A stretch of DNA of 64,000 bases from Devosia indica (GTDB lineage: Bacteria; Pseudomonadota; Alphaproteobacteria; Rhizobiales; Devosiaceae). The stretch spans positions 62,001 through 126,000 of the forward strand of contig NZ_PYVZ01000010.1 of assembly GCF_003056405.1 (NCBI RefSeq). Reading direction: 5' to 3'. The notes below the pieces were generated by a model, which had not been told where the DNA came from, ran no database searches, and saw only the letters and a list, made by a program, of their open reading frames with translations. Below are positions 1-8,452 of this stretch, piece after piece (positions within the stretch are counted from its first letter, which is position 1; each line of letters begins with the position of its first letter). Both the position numbers and the translations under genes were made by a program.

Positions 1-501
1 GGCTTCGACGCCATCGTCATCGGCCACCAGCAGCGAGCCGGTGGACGAACCCATGAAGACCTTCACGCCCGCGCAGCCAGGCAGTTTTTCGAGCATGGGC
101 AGCTCGCCGACATTTTCGTGCGTGCCACCGATATAGAAGGCGAAATCGCAATGCATGCGGTTGGTGCCGGCGGCGATCTTGGCTTCGAAGGTTTCGCGCG
201 TAGTGGTCAGCGGATTGGTATTGGGCATTTCGAATACGCCCGTTACCCCGCCCATGACAGCGCTGAGCGAACCGGATTCAAGGTCTTCCTTGTGGGTCAG
301 GCCGGGCTCGCGGAAATGCACCTGGGTGTCGATGACGCCGGGCAGGATATGCAGGCCCTTGCAGTCGAGTGTTTCGGCCGCACTGCCCGCGACGGAGCCG
401 AGCGCGGCAATCTTGCCGTCCTTGACCGCGACATCGGCCAGGCCCTCGCCATCCTGATTGACCACGGTGGCATTCTTGAAAATCGTGTCGTACTGCGCCA
501 T
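1..501 (-). CDS. pyrC: Dihydroorotase, N-terminal part (gene runs off the window)
   Basis: Translating the minus strand from the ATG at 501 gives 167 codons that stay open to the window edge. The product starts MAQYDTIFKNATVVNQDG and carries the amidohydrolase metal motif IDTQVHFREPG near residue 60, then GVFEMPNTNP. These are typical of dihydroorotase, the cytosolic zinc enzyme that cyclises carbamoyl aspartate in pyrimidine synthesis. The motifs fit the long form (about 440 residues), but allantoinase and hydantoinase are relatives, so the exact substrate rests on the missing C-terminus. It is transcribed divergently from ygfZ, with 68 bp between the two start codons. Confidence 0.85.
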   Translation of the reverse strand, partial: MAQYDTIFKNATVVNQDGEGLADVAVKDGKIAALGSVAGSAAETLDCKGLHILPGVIDTQVHFREPGLTHKEDLESGSLSAVMGGVTGVFEMPNTNPLTTTRETFEAKIAAGTNRMHCDFAFYIGGTHENVGELPMLEKLPGCAGVKVFMGSSTGSLLVADDDGVEA

Positions 502-569
502 GTCTTTCGTCCCGCCGCTGGTCCATGTTCAGGGCCGGTTTAACACGGGCGTCCGACGAGGCAAGTCTC

Positions 570-1412
570 ATGACCATCCATCTGCGCGCAGACCGCGCGC
601 TGTTCCGCTTTTCCGGCCCCGAGGCACATCGCCTGCTCAATGACGTTGTGACTGGTGAAATTCCCAGCACTGGCGACGGTGATGGCGAGGTGGCTGCGGC
701 CTGGGCGCTGCTGTCTGCGCAGGGCAAGATCCTGGCCGAGGGCCTTGCCGGGCACGCCGAGGGCGCTCTATGGCTCGACGTGCACCAGTCGGTCGCCGAT
801 GATTTCTTCAAGCGCATGAAGATGTATCGCCTGCGGGCACAGGTCGTGATCGATGATCTGCGCGATACCCATCGCGTGGGGTTTGCGCAGGGCGAGGCGC
901 CCGAGGGGCTTCGCCATGCCGACCGGCTGGGGCCCATCGATATGGGTTGGCGGATCATTGCCCCGATAGAGGCAACGCAAAGCTGGGTGCAGAACGACAC
1001 GTTCTACCATCAGCAGCGCATTGCCACGGGTATCGTCCATCAGGGCAATGACTTTCCCGCCAATGACGCTTTCGCCCACGATATCGGCATGGACATTCTC
1101 GAAGGCATCGACTTCGCCAAGGGCTGCTATGTCGGGCAGGAAGTGGTTTCGCGCATGAAGCATCGCGGCACGGCGCGCCGCCGTCCTGTTATCGTTTCGG
1201 GCGTGGAGGCGCCGGCCGGCAGCGCCGTTGTCGCAGGGGGCAAGGAGGCCGGATCAATCGGCCAGGTGGTGGACGGGATGGCGGTGGCCATCGTGCGGCT
1301 TGATCGGATTACCGATCCCGGCGCGGTGACGGTCGAGGGCAAGCCGGTCGAGATCGCCCTGCCGGTCTGGGCCAATTATCGCTTCGGCGAGGCGGTTTCG
1401 GCAGACGAGTAG
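570..1412 (+). CDS. ygfZ: YgfZ/CAF17-type folate-binding protein
   Basis: A 280-residue protein of the GcvT-like fold. The family signature KGCYVGQE is present around residues 184-191, including the invariant Cys186. YgfZ and mitochondrial IBA57 use folate to help insert or repair 4Fe-4S clusters in enzymes such as radical SAM proteins. I chose the ATG at 570 (MTIHLRADRALFRFSG) because the homologous region begins there. The frame is open upstream to 525 but those extra 15 residues look like non-coding leader. It faces away from the dihydroorotase gene, so both probably fire from the short shared gap. Confidence 0.88.
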   Translation: MTIHLRADRALFRFSGPEAHRLLNDVVTGEIPSTGDGDGEVAAAWALLSAQGKILAEGLAGHAEGALWLDVHQSVADDFFKRMKMYRLRAQVVIDDLRDTHRVGFAQGEAPEGLRHADRLGPIDMGWRIIAPIEATQSWVQNDTFYHQQRIATGIVHQGNDFPANDAFAHDIGMDILEGIDFAKGCYVGQEVVSRMKHRGTARRRPVIVSGVEAPAGSAVVAGGKEAGSIGQVVDGMAVAIVRLDRITDPGAVTVEGKPVEIALPVWANYRFGEAVSADE

Positions 1413-1475
1413 TCGCCATTCTCGAATCGCCCTGATCTGTTAAAGCTGGTGGCACCAGTCCACTAGCTGCGTCTG

Positions 1476-2099
1476 ATGCCGATGTCCCGCCAAAGCAATC
1501 GTGCCTGGCAGCGTATGCTGTCCGGGCGCCGTCTCGACATTCTCGACCCCTCACCCGTCGATGTGGAATTGTCCGACATCGCGCATGGCCTGGCGCGTGT
1601 GGCGCGATGGAACGGGCAGACGATCGGGGATTATCCCTTTTCGGTGGCGCAGCATTCGGTACTGGTGCTCGAACTGTTCCGGGCAGCCAATCCGGACGCC
1701 GAACCGGTGGCGCAGATGCAGTGCCTTTTGCATGACGCGCCTGAATATGTGGTGGGAGACATCATCTCGCCGTTCAAGGCGGTGATCGGGGGCAGTTACA
1801 AGGATGTTGAAAAGGGCCTGCTGGCCGCCATTTTCCTGCGTTTCTCGCTGCCTGCAACCATGCCGGCCGCGGTCAACAAGCTGGTGAAGAAAGCGGACCA
1901 GGAGGCGGCCTTTTTCGAAGCGACCAATCTGGCCGGTTTCGAGCCGCCCGAGGCCCGGCGCCTGTTCGGCGTACCGAGCCAATCTGCTTTCGATATCGAC
2001 GCCTTTGACAAGCTCATCCGACCCTGGCCGACCCAACAGGCGCATGAGCGTTTTATTGGGGCATTCGAACAGATTAGCCGCGATATTTCTTCGGCCTGA
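1476..2099 (+). CDS. HD-domain phosphohydrolase, YfbR-like
   Basis: A 207-residue protein with an HD metal-dependent phosphohydrolase core. It has a histidine in VAQHSVLV near residue 60, the HD pair in LLHDAPEYVVGDI near residue 88, and a later Asp in KKADQEAAFFE. This spacing and the HDAPEYVVGD string match the YfbR/5'-nucleotidase-like group that acts on deoxynucleotide monophosphates, but substrate cannot be read from sequence. The start could be ATG 1476 or 1482, and no strong ribosome site separates them. It stands alone, 63 bp after ygfZ. Confidence 0.75.
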   Translation: MPMSRQSNRAWQRMLSGRRLDILDPSPVDVELSDIAHGLARVARWNGQTIGDYPFSVAQHSVLVLELFRAANPDAEPVAQMQCLLHDAPEYVVGDIISPFKAVIGGSYKDVEKGLLAAIFLRFSLPATMPAAVNKLVKKADQEAAFFEATNLAGFEPPEARRLFGVPSQSAFDIDAFDKLIRPWPTQQAHERFIGAFEQISRDISSA

Positions 2100-2113
2100 G
2101 CGGCCTGTGCACA

Positions 2114-2128
2114 TTAACCTTAAGTTAA
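2114..2128 (+). promoter_or_regulatory. CtrA-type binding site TTAA-N7-TTAA
   Basis: The sequence TTAACCTTAAGTTAA is an exact match to the alphaproteobacterial CtrA recognition pattern (TTAA, seven bases, TTAA). It lies in the gap between the HD hydrolase and the exported protein that starts at 2213, about 85 bp ahead of that start. The site is visible directly; binding by CtrA is inferred. Confidence 0.5.
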
Positions 2129-2212
2129 GTATGACGGTGCGCGCCCGCCACTTCATGGTTACTGCTTCATTAAGCCATGTGTGCCGAAGTGGAACAGTCC
2201 GGAGCGCCCGCC

Positions 2213-2665
2213 ATGAACCTGCCGACACGCCATATGCTGATGGGCATGACCCTTGGCGCAATCTGCGCGACGGCCCTGGCTGCCATCGGGCCGGGCTTCG
2301 TGCTGGAGGCCTTTGCCGACGAAATGCCGGCCGGCTTTGATACAAGCAAATTGGTGAAGTTCGACGGCCGGGAGTATGAGGTCGACTACGCTGACTGGGT
2401 GTCGACTGACCCGCTTTCGAGCACCACGGTAAAGAAGATCGAGGCCGGGCGGGTGAGCCATGTGAGCATCACCACAACGGCCACGGGCACCTATTCCACC
2501 GATGGCCTGACCTCAAAGCACGTGCTCTACCCGGGTATCGATGTGACCGCGGTGGGCCGTGGCACGGGCACATATGTACGGTTCTGGACCAATGGTGACT
2601 GGTACAGCTTCAGAAGCCGCGCCGGCAATTCCTTCATCCGCCTGAGCGGACCCGCCCTGCCCTGA
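2213..2665 (+). CDS. Small exported protein of unknown function
   Basis: A 150-residue protein I do not recognise. Residues 8-37 form a hydrophobic export segment (MLMGMTLGAICATALAAIGP) ending near AFADEM, which could be a cleaved signal peptide or a membrane anchor. The mature part is small, Thr/Ser-rich and has no cysteines. The ATG at 2213 is preceded by GGAG at 2201-2204, a suitable ribosome site, which is why it is preferred over the in-frame ATG at 2177. The CtrA-type site upstream suggests cell-cycle-linked expression. The facing gene on the other strand encodes a wall hydrolase. Confidence 0.65.
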   Translation: MNLPTRHMLMGMTLGAICATALAAIGPGFVLEAFADEMPAGFDTSKLVKFDGREYEVDYADWVSTDPLSSTTVKKIEAGRVSHVSITTTATGTYSTDGLTSKHVLYPGIDVTAVGRGTGTYVRFWTNGDWYSFRSRAGNSFIRLSGPALP

Positions 2666-2678
2666 TCTTGTGTTACGG

Positions 2679-3752
2679 CTAGCCGAACAGCCAGCCGCGC
2701 TTGAACTTGTAGAACACGTGCAGGCCGATCTGGGTCACCTTGGTCATGCGCGGGGCCCAGGCCGGCCGCACATAGGTGGCGTGATAGTGGGTCGCATCGC
2801 CCACCTCGGTCAGATAGAGCTCGCCGCTGGTCACCTTGGCCGCGATTTCCTCGGCCTGATCCCAGGGGCGGCGCTCGGTCACGGTCTCTGGAATGCCGTC
2901 GCATGCAAAGGAGAACTGGCACGCATTGCGGCGATTCTGGTTCTGGAACACGACGCCGCAAATGGTGTCGGGATAGCGGTGATCCTTGACGCGGTTGAGG
3001 ATGACCTGGGCCACGGCGACCTGGCCGCGATAGACTTCGCCGCGCGCCTCGAAGTAGATGCCTGTGGCCAGGCACCAGAGTTCCTTGTCGGACAAGCCCG
3101 CCATGGGCTCGCCCTGCAATTCGGTGACGGTCGCCGGTGCGCTGGCGCGGGCATAGGCCAGTTGTTCGGGCACCGATTCGGGCAAGGTGACGTCGGCAAG
3201 GGTTTCGCCCTCGGCCTTGGGCGCGATCCCGGCAATGGCATCGAGCGCGGCAGCGGCATTGGGATGAAGCGACGCCACCGACATGCGCGGGCCGGGCTCG
3301 GCGTCTGCGGTGTCGCCGGCATCGGCAATGCTGGTCTGGCCCAAGGCGGCCGCATCAGCCGGCGCCCGCAGGGCAGCGATCTGCAGCCGCGCCTGCTCGA
3401 AACTTTTCGAAATGGCCAGAGCATCGACAGCCGGGCGCAGACGGTCGGTTTTCTGGGCGCGATTGGGGCCGGTGAAGCTGGCGCTTTCAAACAGATGATT
3501 GACCGACCCGGTGATGATGGGATCAACGCCGTTATAGCTCAGGCTGGCTTGTGCCACGGCAACAGGTTCGGCCTGTCCGGGCAGGCCTGCATTGCCCAGG
3601 GGCGCCGAACCGGGCCCAAACGCCGCGCCAGCAAGACCGACATAGGCAAGGGGGGCCACAAGCAGCATCATCGCCCCTCGGGCGAGGATGGCTGTTCGGC
3701 TAACCGCTCTGACCGGACGCTTGGGCGCCACCGGCCGGTGGGAAAGGGCCAT
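2679..3752 (-). CDS. Cell wall hydrolase, SleB/CwlJ family
   Basis: A 357-residue protein. The last ~120 residues are a Hydrolase_2 (SleB/CwlJ) domain beginning at KELWCLATGIYFEARGE, where the Glu of FEARGE is the expected catalytic acid, followed by VILNRVKD, FSFACDG and a C-terminal HATYVRPAW segment. The N-terminus has a basic stretch and a hydrophobic helix (residues ~22-45), so it is exported or anchored. The middle ~180 residues are Ala/Pro-rich and look like a linker. In alphaproteobacteria such proteins cut peptidoglycan glycan strands during growth or division. A degenerate CtrA-like site (TTTA-N7-CTAAC) lies upstream at 3840-3854. Confidence 0.82.
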   Translation of the reverse strand: MALSHRPVAPKRPVRAVSRTAILARGAMMLLVAPLAYVGLAGAAFGPGSAPLGNAGLPGQAEPVAVAQASLSYNGVDPIITGSVNHLFESASFTGPNRAQKTDRLRPAVDALAISKSFEQARLQIAALRAPADAAALGQTSIADAGDTADAEPGPRMSVASLHPNAAAALDAIAGIAPKAEGETLADVTLPESVPEQLAYARASAPATVTELQGEPMAGLSDKELWCLATGIYFEARGEVYRGQVAVAQVILNRVKDHRYPDTICGVVFQNQNRRNACQFSFACDGIPETVTERRPWDQAEEIAAKVTSGELYLTEVGDATHYHATYVRPAWAPRMTKVTQIGLHVFYKFKRGWLFG

Positions 3753-3929
3753 ATACTTTACTCAACGCTACGCAACACAACTCAAGCCCGGCAAATGTGA
3801 CGCTCAAATGCCGATGGTTGTGATGATCGGTTATTAAGGTTAGCGCTGGGTAAATGGGGTTCGGGGCACCCAAAGGGCGCGTTTGTGACCGTGTTGCGGC
3901 GTGGGGTGCGGCAAATTGTGCGGTGCGGG

Positions 3930-4541
3930 CTACTGCCCGCAGGCGGCGATGACCGGCGCCACTTCATCGGCAAAATCGGCAACGCGGAAGCGCACCGAGA
4001 GCGAGCGCGTGGTGGCCGGGGTTACCCGGACTGTCAGATTGGTCGCCCCGATCAGGCCATCAAGGAAGGCACGCGCGTCACGGGTATTGTCGATCAGGAT
4101 CGCCGTATTGTCCTCATTGACCGGCAGGGTCGAACTTCTGGCGCGCTGCAGGTCATATTGCAGGGTGATGCCGGTATCGCTGCCCAATGCCGACATGGAG
4201 TTGCCGGCAAAGCCGAAGGCGACCTGCAGAATATCGGCCTCGCAGAAGACCGTGATCGTCGCGGGTGCCCGGCCGGTGGGGCGGGCGGGAATGAGCTGTT
4301 CGGACTGAAGGGTGACGCTGGTCGATTCGGGGATGACGCCGCCGGGGCGGAAGATGTCGTCATAGCAGACGAGACGTTCGGCATCATTGTCGATGGGTGC
4401 GCATTGCGCACCCGATTGTGCCAAAGCTGGCTGCATAAGGCCCAAAAGCACTGGCAGCGCCAGAACGAGTGCAAAACTTCTCACGAACGCAAGGCCCTTC
4501 CCGTCTGTCCCGGCACGTTGCGGCCGGTTCTGTCTTGTCAT
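3930..4541 (-). CDS. Exported VasI-like protein of unknown role
   Basis: Up to 203 residues with a signal peptide (hydrophobic ALVLALPVLLGLMQPALAQ). The mature protein opens with CAPIDNDAERLVCYDDIF, which resembles the C-x-I-x-D-x-x-R-L-x-C-Y-D opening of VasI/TssQ-type proteins. A later cysteine pair (VFCEAD and IAACGQ) could form disulfides. No type VI secretion genes are nearby, so a secretion role is not supported. The start may be the ATG at 4541 or a GTG at 4484, which gives a more compact signal peptide. It follows the PPDK-like gene on the same strand, with an inverted repeat in the gap. Confidence 0.6.
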   Translation of the reverse strand: MTRQNRPQRAGTDGKGLAFVRSFALVLALPVLLGLMQPALAQSGAQCAPIDNDAERLVCYDDIFRPGGVIPESTSVTLQSEQLIPARPTGRAPATITVFCEADILQVAFGFAGNSMSALGSDTGITLQYDLQRARSSTLPVNEDNTAILIDNTRDARAFLDGLIGATNLTVRVTPATTRSLSVRFRVADFADEVAPVIAACGQ

Positions 4542-4559
4542 CGCATATAGGTATGCGAT
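4540..4559. repeat. 8-bp inverted repeat at the start of the VasI-like gene
   Basis: ATCGCATA and TATGCGAT are perfect reverse complements separated by four bases. The repeat sits in the 27 bp between the stop of the PPDK-like gene (4569) and the ATG at 4541, and overlaps the first base of that ATG region. There is no T-run, so it does not look like a factor-independent terminator. It could be an operator or an RNA hairpin affecting translation start. Confidence 0.4.
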
Positions 4560-4568
4560 GGCAGCTAT

Positions 4569-6857
4569 TTAAGCCGAAGCCTGGGCCAAGGTCAGCCGGG
4601 CCACCGGTACACGATAGGGTGAGCAACTGACATAGTCGACGCCCAAGCCGGCAAAGAAGCGCAAGGAAGCCGGGTCGCCCGCGTGCTCGCCGCAAATGCC
4701 GACCTTGAGACGTGGATTGGCTGCCTTGCCGCGCGCGATGGCAATGGCGATCATTTCGCCTACACCCTTTTCGTCGATAGTGACGAAGGGGTCGCGTTCA
4801 TAGACGCCCTTGCGCTGATAGGCGGCGAGAAAGGTCGGCGCGTCATCCCGGGAGATACCAAAAGTGGTCTGGGTCAGATCGTTGGTACCAAAGGAAATGA
4901 AGTCGACCATGGAGGCGATGTCACCGGCGCGGAGACAGGCGCGCGGCAGCTCGATCATGGTGCCGAAAGAGACCCGGATGCGATCAGTCCGGCCCATGCC
5001 GGCATTGTCGAGAATGGTCATGATCCGCTCGCGTACCCAGGACACCTCGGTAGCCGTGGAAACGAAGGGCACCATGACCTCGACCACGACCGGCTGTGTC
5101 TGGGTTTCGCTCGCCGCGCGGGCCCCGGCGATTACGGCCTGCATCTGCATTTGCAGAATTTCGGGATAGGTGATGGCCAGGCGTACCCCGCGATGGCCCA
5201 GCATGGGATTGATTTCGGCAATGCGCTCGAGCCGCAAGCGCAGGGCGCGTACGGCCACGCCGAGCGAGGCCGCGGTTTCCTCGATTTCCTCGTCGGTGCG
5301 GGGCAGGAACTCATGCAACGGCGGATCGAACAGGCGCACGGTGACCGGCAAGCCCTGCATGGCCGAAAACAGCGCCGAATAATCGCCAGTCTGGAAATCG
5401 ACCAGGCCGGCAATGGCGCGCGAGCGGGCATCCTCGTCTTCCGAAAGGATCATGCGCCGCAGGGCCACCATGCGCTCGGGCGAAAAGAACATGTGCTCGG
5501 AGCGCGCCAAACCAATGCCTTCGGCACCAAAGCTGAGGGCTGTCTGCGCCGATTCGACCGTTTCGACATTGGTGCGCACGGCGATCTTGCGGCTGGCGTC
5601 GGACCAGCCCAGCAGTGTGCCGATGGCGCCGCCAATCTGTGGCTGGGCCAAGGGCAGGTTGCCGAGATAGACCGCGCCATCGGTGCCATCGATGGTCAGC
5701 CGGTCCCCGGCGCGGAATTCGCGCTCACCAATACGGCAGACCATTTCGAGCGTATCGACCGTCAGGCTGCGCACTCCGGCGACGCAGGGCTTGCCGGTGA
5801 TACGGGCGATCACGCCGGCATGGCTCGACATGCCGCCGCGCGCCGTCAGAATGCCGGTGGCCGCTTTCATGCCCTCAATGTCGGCCGGGCCGGTTTCATT
5901 GACGACAAGGATGCAATGCTTGCCGCGGGCCCGCAGGCGCGCCGCGTCATCGGGGTTGAAGGTGATGATGCCGCTGGCCGCGCCAGGCGAAACGCCCAAT
6001 CCCATCGCAATGGGTGTCGCCTCCTCCGGTGCCTTCAACCGCGGATGCAGCATGAGCGCGAGGCGACTGGGATCCACGCGCGACACGGCACCCTGGGGCG
6101 TCCAGACCTTGCGTTCGACCCGGTCCACCGCGGCCTGCAGCTCCGCCCCGGCGCTGGCCTGCACGGGCCGCGCCGACAGGAAGGTCACCTTGCCCTTGTG
6201 AATGGCCACCAGGCACGCCATGTGGCGGCCCGCCTTGGCATCGAGCAGATCGACCAGCGCGTTCACATCATCGGGCAGGCGCGGCAAGGGCGCACCATTC
6301 AAGGGCGCCGGACCCATGGCGCCGGTGGAAGCGTTGCGGGTCAGGAATTGTTCGATGTCGCCCTGCGCCACGGCCTGCACCAGAACGATCTGGCGTGCGC
6401 GGTCATCCTCATTGCGCGGCGCAATCCAGCCGCCGCCAAAAAACCCATAGCTTTCGAAGGCCTGCTTGATGGCCTTGGCCAAAGGCCGGGTGGGGTCGAC
6501 AGAATCCTCGGGGGCAGTCGGCGCGGCAATACCCAGCCGTGCCGGCGCCAGGCCACTATTGTGCGAGGAAGCCGAGGTACGCACCACCAATTGCGGGGCG
6601 GGACCATCTTTGGCGACAAGCTTGAACAGGCATGCCACCCAATGGGTGCGCAAGCGAGTGTCGCGCCTTGTGCGTTCGGCCTGCAGTTCCTCCCAGGCGG
6701 CGCGGGTGATGGCGATGGTGGGAACCGTAGGGAAACCGGCTTCGCCGACGCGGAAAATCCAGCGGGACTTGCCGGTGAGCAGCTTGAGCTGACCAGCGCT
6801 CAGGTTCGCCTTCCCCGTCGCCGGGGCAATCGCAAACATTTCCTGCGCCAAACTCAC
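4569..6857 (-). CDS. Pyruvate phosphate dikinase-like protein with degenerate ATP-grasp half
   Basis: A 762-residue protein (GTG start at 6857; ATG at 6839 is an alternative), against roughly 880 for ordinary pyruvate phosphate dikinase. The C-terminal two thirds are near-canonical: phosphohistidine motif TARGGMSSHAGVIAR (His near 346), GAEGIGLARSEHMFF, NPMLGHRGVRL, SFGTNDLTQTTFGISRDD, and GICGEHAGDP with the catalytic Cys near 722. The N-terminal nucleotide half is shorter and eroded: VVRTSASSHNSGL stands where families have VRSGA..SMPGM, and FLTRNASTG stands in place of FTRNPSTG. So phosphoryl and PEP/pyruvate chemistry look intact, while ATP use is doubtful. It could have lost catalysis, or partner with another kinase. 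It is divergent from ispH. Confidence 0.8.
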   Translation of the reverse strand: MSLAQEMFAIAPATGKANLSAGQLKLLTGKSRWIFRVGEAGFPTVPTIAITRAAWEELQAERTRRDTRLRTHWVACLFKLVAKDGPAPQLVVRTSASSHNSGLAPARLGIAAPTAPEDSVDPTRPLAKAIKQAFESYGFFGGGWIAPRNEDDRARQIVLVQAVAQGDIEQFLTRNASTGAMGPAPLNGAPLPRLPDDVNALVDLLDAKAGRHMACLVAIHKGKVTFLSARPVQASAGAELQAAVDRVERKVWTPQGAVSRVDPSRLALMLHPRLKAPEEATPIAMGLGVSPGAASGIITFNPDDAARLRARGKHCILVVNETGPADIEGMKAATGILTARGGMSSHAGVIARITGKPCVAGVRSLTVDTLEMVCRIGEREFRAGDRLTIDGTDGAVYLGNLPLAQPQIGGAIGTLLGWSDASRKIAVRTNVETVESAQTALSFGAEGIGLARSEHMFFSPERMVALRRMILSEDEDARSRAIAGLVDFQTGDYSALFSAMQGLPVTVRLFDPPLHEFLPRTDEEIEETAASLGVAVRALRLRLERIAEINPMLGHRGVRLAITYPEILQMQMQAVIAGARAASETQTQPVVVEVMVPFVSTATEVSWVRERIMTILDNAGMGRTDRIRVSFGTMIELPRACLRAGDIASMVDFISFGTNDLTQTTFGISRDDAPTFLAAYQRKGVYERDPFVTIDEKGVGEMIAIAIARGKAANPRLKVGICGEHAGDPASLRFFAGLGVDYVSCSPYRVPVARLTLAQASA

Positions 6858-6959
6858 CTGGAACCGTCCCGGTCACTTACTCGAGCGCATATTGCCTATG
6901 CCCTGCCCCGGCTGCAACAGCACTTGACTTGCAAGTGCGGGGAAAGCATCTGATCTGGC

Positions 6960-7931
6960 ATGGAAAAAAGGCCGCACCTTAACATTCTGCTCTGCGCCCC
7001 GCGCGGATTCTGCGCCGGCGTGGACCGCGCGATCCAGATCGTGGAACTGGCGCTCGAAAAATATGGCGCACCGGTCTATGTGCGCCACGCCATCGTGCAC
7101 AACAAATATGTGGTGGAGGGCCTGAAGGCCAAGGGCGCCGTGTTTGTCGAGGAACTCGACGAAATCCCCGAGACCGAGGCACCCGTCGTCTTCTCGGCTC
7201 ATGGCGTACCCAAAAGCGTGCCGGCCGATGCAAAGGCGCGCAACATGTTCTTCCTTGATGCCACCTGCCCGCTGGTGAGCAAGGTGCATGTCGAGGCGTC
7301 GCGCCACCATGAGGAAGGACACGAAATCGTGCTGATCGGGCATGCCGGTCACCCCGAAGTGATTGGCACCATGGGCCAGCTTCCGGCCGGCGCCGTGACA
7401 CTGATCGAAACGGTGGAGGATGCCAATGCCTTCACCCCGAAGGACCCCGAGACGCTGGCCTTTGTGACGCAGACCACGCTTTCGGTGGATGACACGCGGG
7501 AGATCGTTGCTGCCCTCAAGGCGCGCTTCCCGGCGATCAATGGTCCGCACAAGGAAGACATCTGCTACGCCACGACCAACCGGCAGGAGGCGATCAAGGC
7601 CGTGGCGCCACTGGTCGATGCCATGATCGTGGTCGGCTCACCCCATTCGTCCAATTCACAGCGCCTGGTGGAAGTGGCCTTGCGCAATGGCTGCAAGGTC
7701 GCGACATTGGTCGACCGGGCCAACGAAATCGACTGGTCCTTGTATGGCGACATCACCTCGCTCGGCGTGAGCGCCGGTGCGTCCGCCCCGGAAAGCCTGG
7801 TCGAGGAAGTGATCGATGCCTTCGCCGCGCGCTATGACGTGACGGTCGAGACCAAGACCACGGCCGAGGAAAACATCGCCTTCAACATTCCCCGCGTGCT
7901 GCGCAATCTGGAAGCGGCTGCGGGACGATGA
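6960..7931 (+). CDS. ispH: 4-hydroxy-3-methylbut-2-enyl diphosphate reductase
   Basis: A 323-residue protein, full length for IspH/LytB. It catalyses the last step of the non-mevalonate isoprenoid pathway, making isopentenyl and dimethylallyl diphosphate with a 4Fe-4S cluster. The three cluster cysteines sit in GFCAGVDRA (near residue 20), DATCPLVSK (near 103) and [12 protein letters not shown] (near 203). The C-terminal SAGASAPE motif is present. The stop overlaps the next gene's start by four bases (ATGA), so ispH, the acetyltransferase and rnhA are probably one transcript. Confidence 0.96.
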   Translation: MEKRPHLNILLCAPRGFCAGVDRAIQIVELALEKYGAPVYVRHAIVHNKYVVEGLKAKGAVFVEELDEIPETEAPVVFSAHGVPKSVPADAKARNMFFLDATCPLVSKVHVEASRHHEEGHEIVLIGHAGHPEVIGTMGQLPAGAVTLIETVEDANAFTPKDPETLAFVTQTTLSVDDTREIVAALKARFPAINGPHKEDICYATTNRQEAIKAVAPLVDAMIVVGSPHSSNSQRLVEVALRNGCKVATLVDRANEIDWSLYGDITSLGVSAGASAPESLVEEVIDAFAARYDVTVETKTTAEENIAFNIPRVLRNLEAAAGR

Positions 7932-8452
7932 GCCTTGATCTGTTCGAAACCGAGCGGCTGGTGCTGTCCGGCTGGCGGATGGACCAGCTTGACGATCTGC
8001 TGGCTTTGCACGGCAATCCCAATGTGTCGCGCTATTTGACCTCAAGCGGAGCGCCCTGGACGCGCGAGCAAGCCAAGACGGCGCTTCGCGGCTGGATCGA
8101 GCTGTTCGAGACCCGGCGATTGGGCAAGCTGCGGTTGACTCGCAAGAGCGACGGCAAGTTCATTGGCCGCGCCGGATACGGCATTTATCCCCGCACCGGC
8201 GAACCCGAGATAGGCTACGCCCTGTTTGAAGAGCATCACGGGGCGGGCTATGCGACGGAAGCGGCGGGCGGATTGCGGGACTGGATCTTCCGGGAAACCG
8301 ACGCACCCCATTTCATCGGCTTTGCCGACACCAGAAACGCCCCTTCCCTCGCCGTCCTCAAGAAGATCGGCATGGAAGAAACGCATGTCGAAGTCGAGCC
8401 GAACGGGCTCACCTGCCAGTTCCATATCTACCGGCGGCCAGACCATGTCTGA
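7928..8452 (+). CDS. GNAT N-acetyltransferase (RimJ/RimL-like)
   Basis: A 174-residue Acetyltransf_3-type protein. The N-terminus [22 protein letters not shown], the central [21 protein letters not shown] (acetyl-CoA P-loop region) and the late [14 protein letters not shown] match the RimJ/RimL group that acetylates protein N-termini or small amines. Substrate is unknown. It overlaps ispH by 4 bp and rnhA by 8 bp, so translation of all three is probably coupled. In the related genomes I recall, this position is usually held by homoserine kinase (thrB). Confidence 0.85.
   Translation: MSLDLFETERLVLSGWRMDQLDDLLALHGNPNVSRYLTSSGAPWTREQAKTALRGWIELFETRRLGKLRLTRKSDGKFIGRAGYGIYPRTGEPEIGYALFEEHHGAGYATEAAGGLRDWIFRETDAPHFIGFADTRNAPSLAVLKKIGMEETHVEVEPNGLTCQFHIYRRPDHV

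Noticed and set aside
6924-6952. TTGACT and a downstream AT-containing hexamer considered as the ispH promoter
   Set aside because: The -10 region (CATCTG) is too poor to call; only the -35 is good.
4683-6953. A 756-residue open frame on the plus strand opposite the PPDK-like gene
   Set aside because: It is the antisense shadow of a high-GC gene: no known motif, His/Gly/Arg-rich composition, and no ribosome site. The minus-strand protein has clear enzyme motifs.
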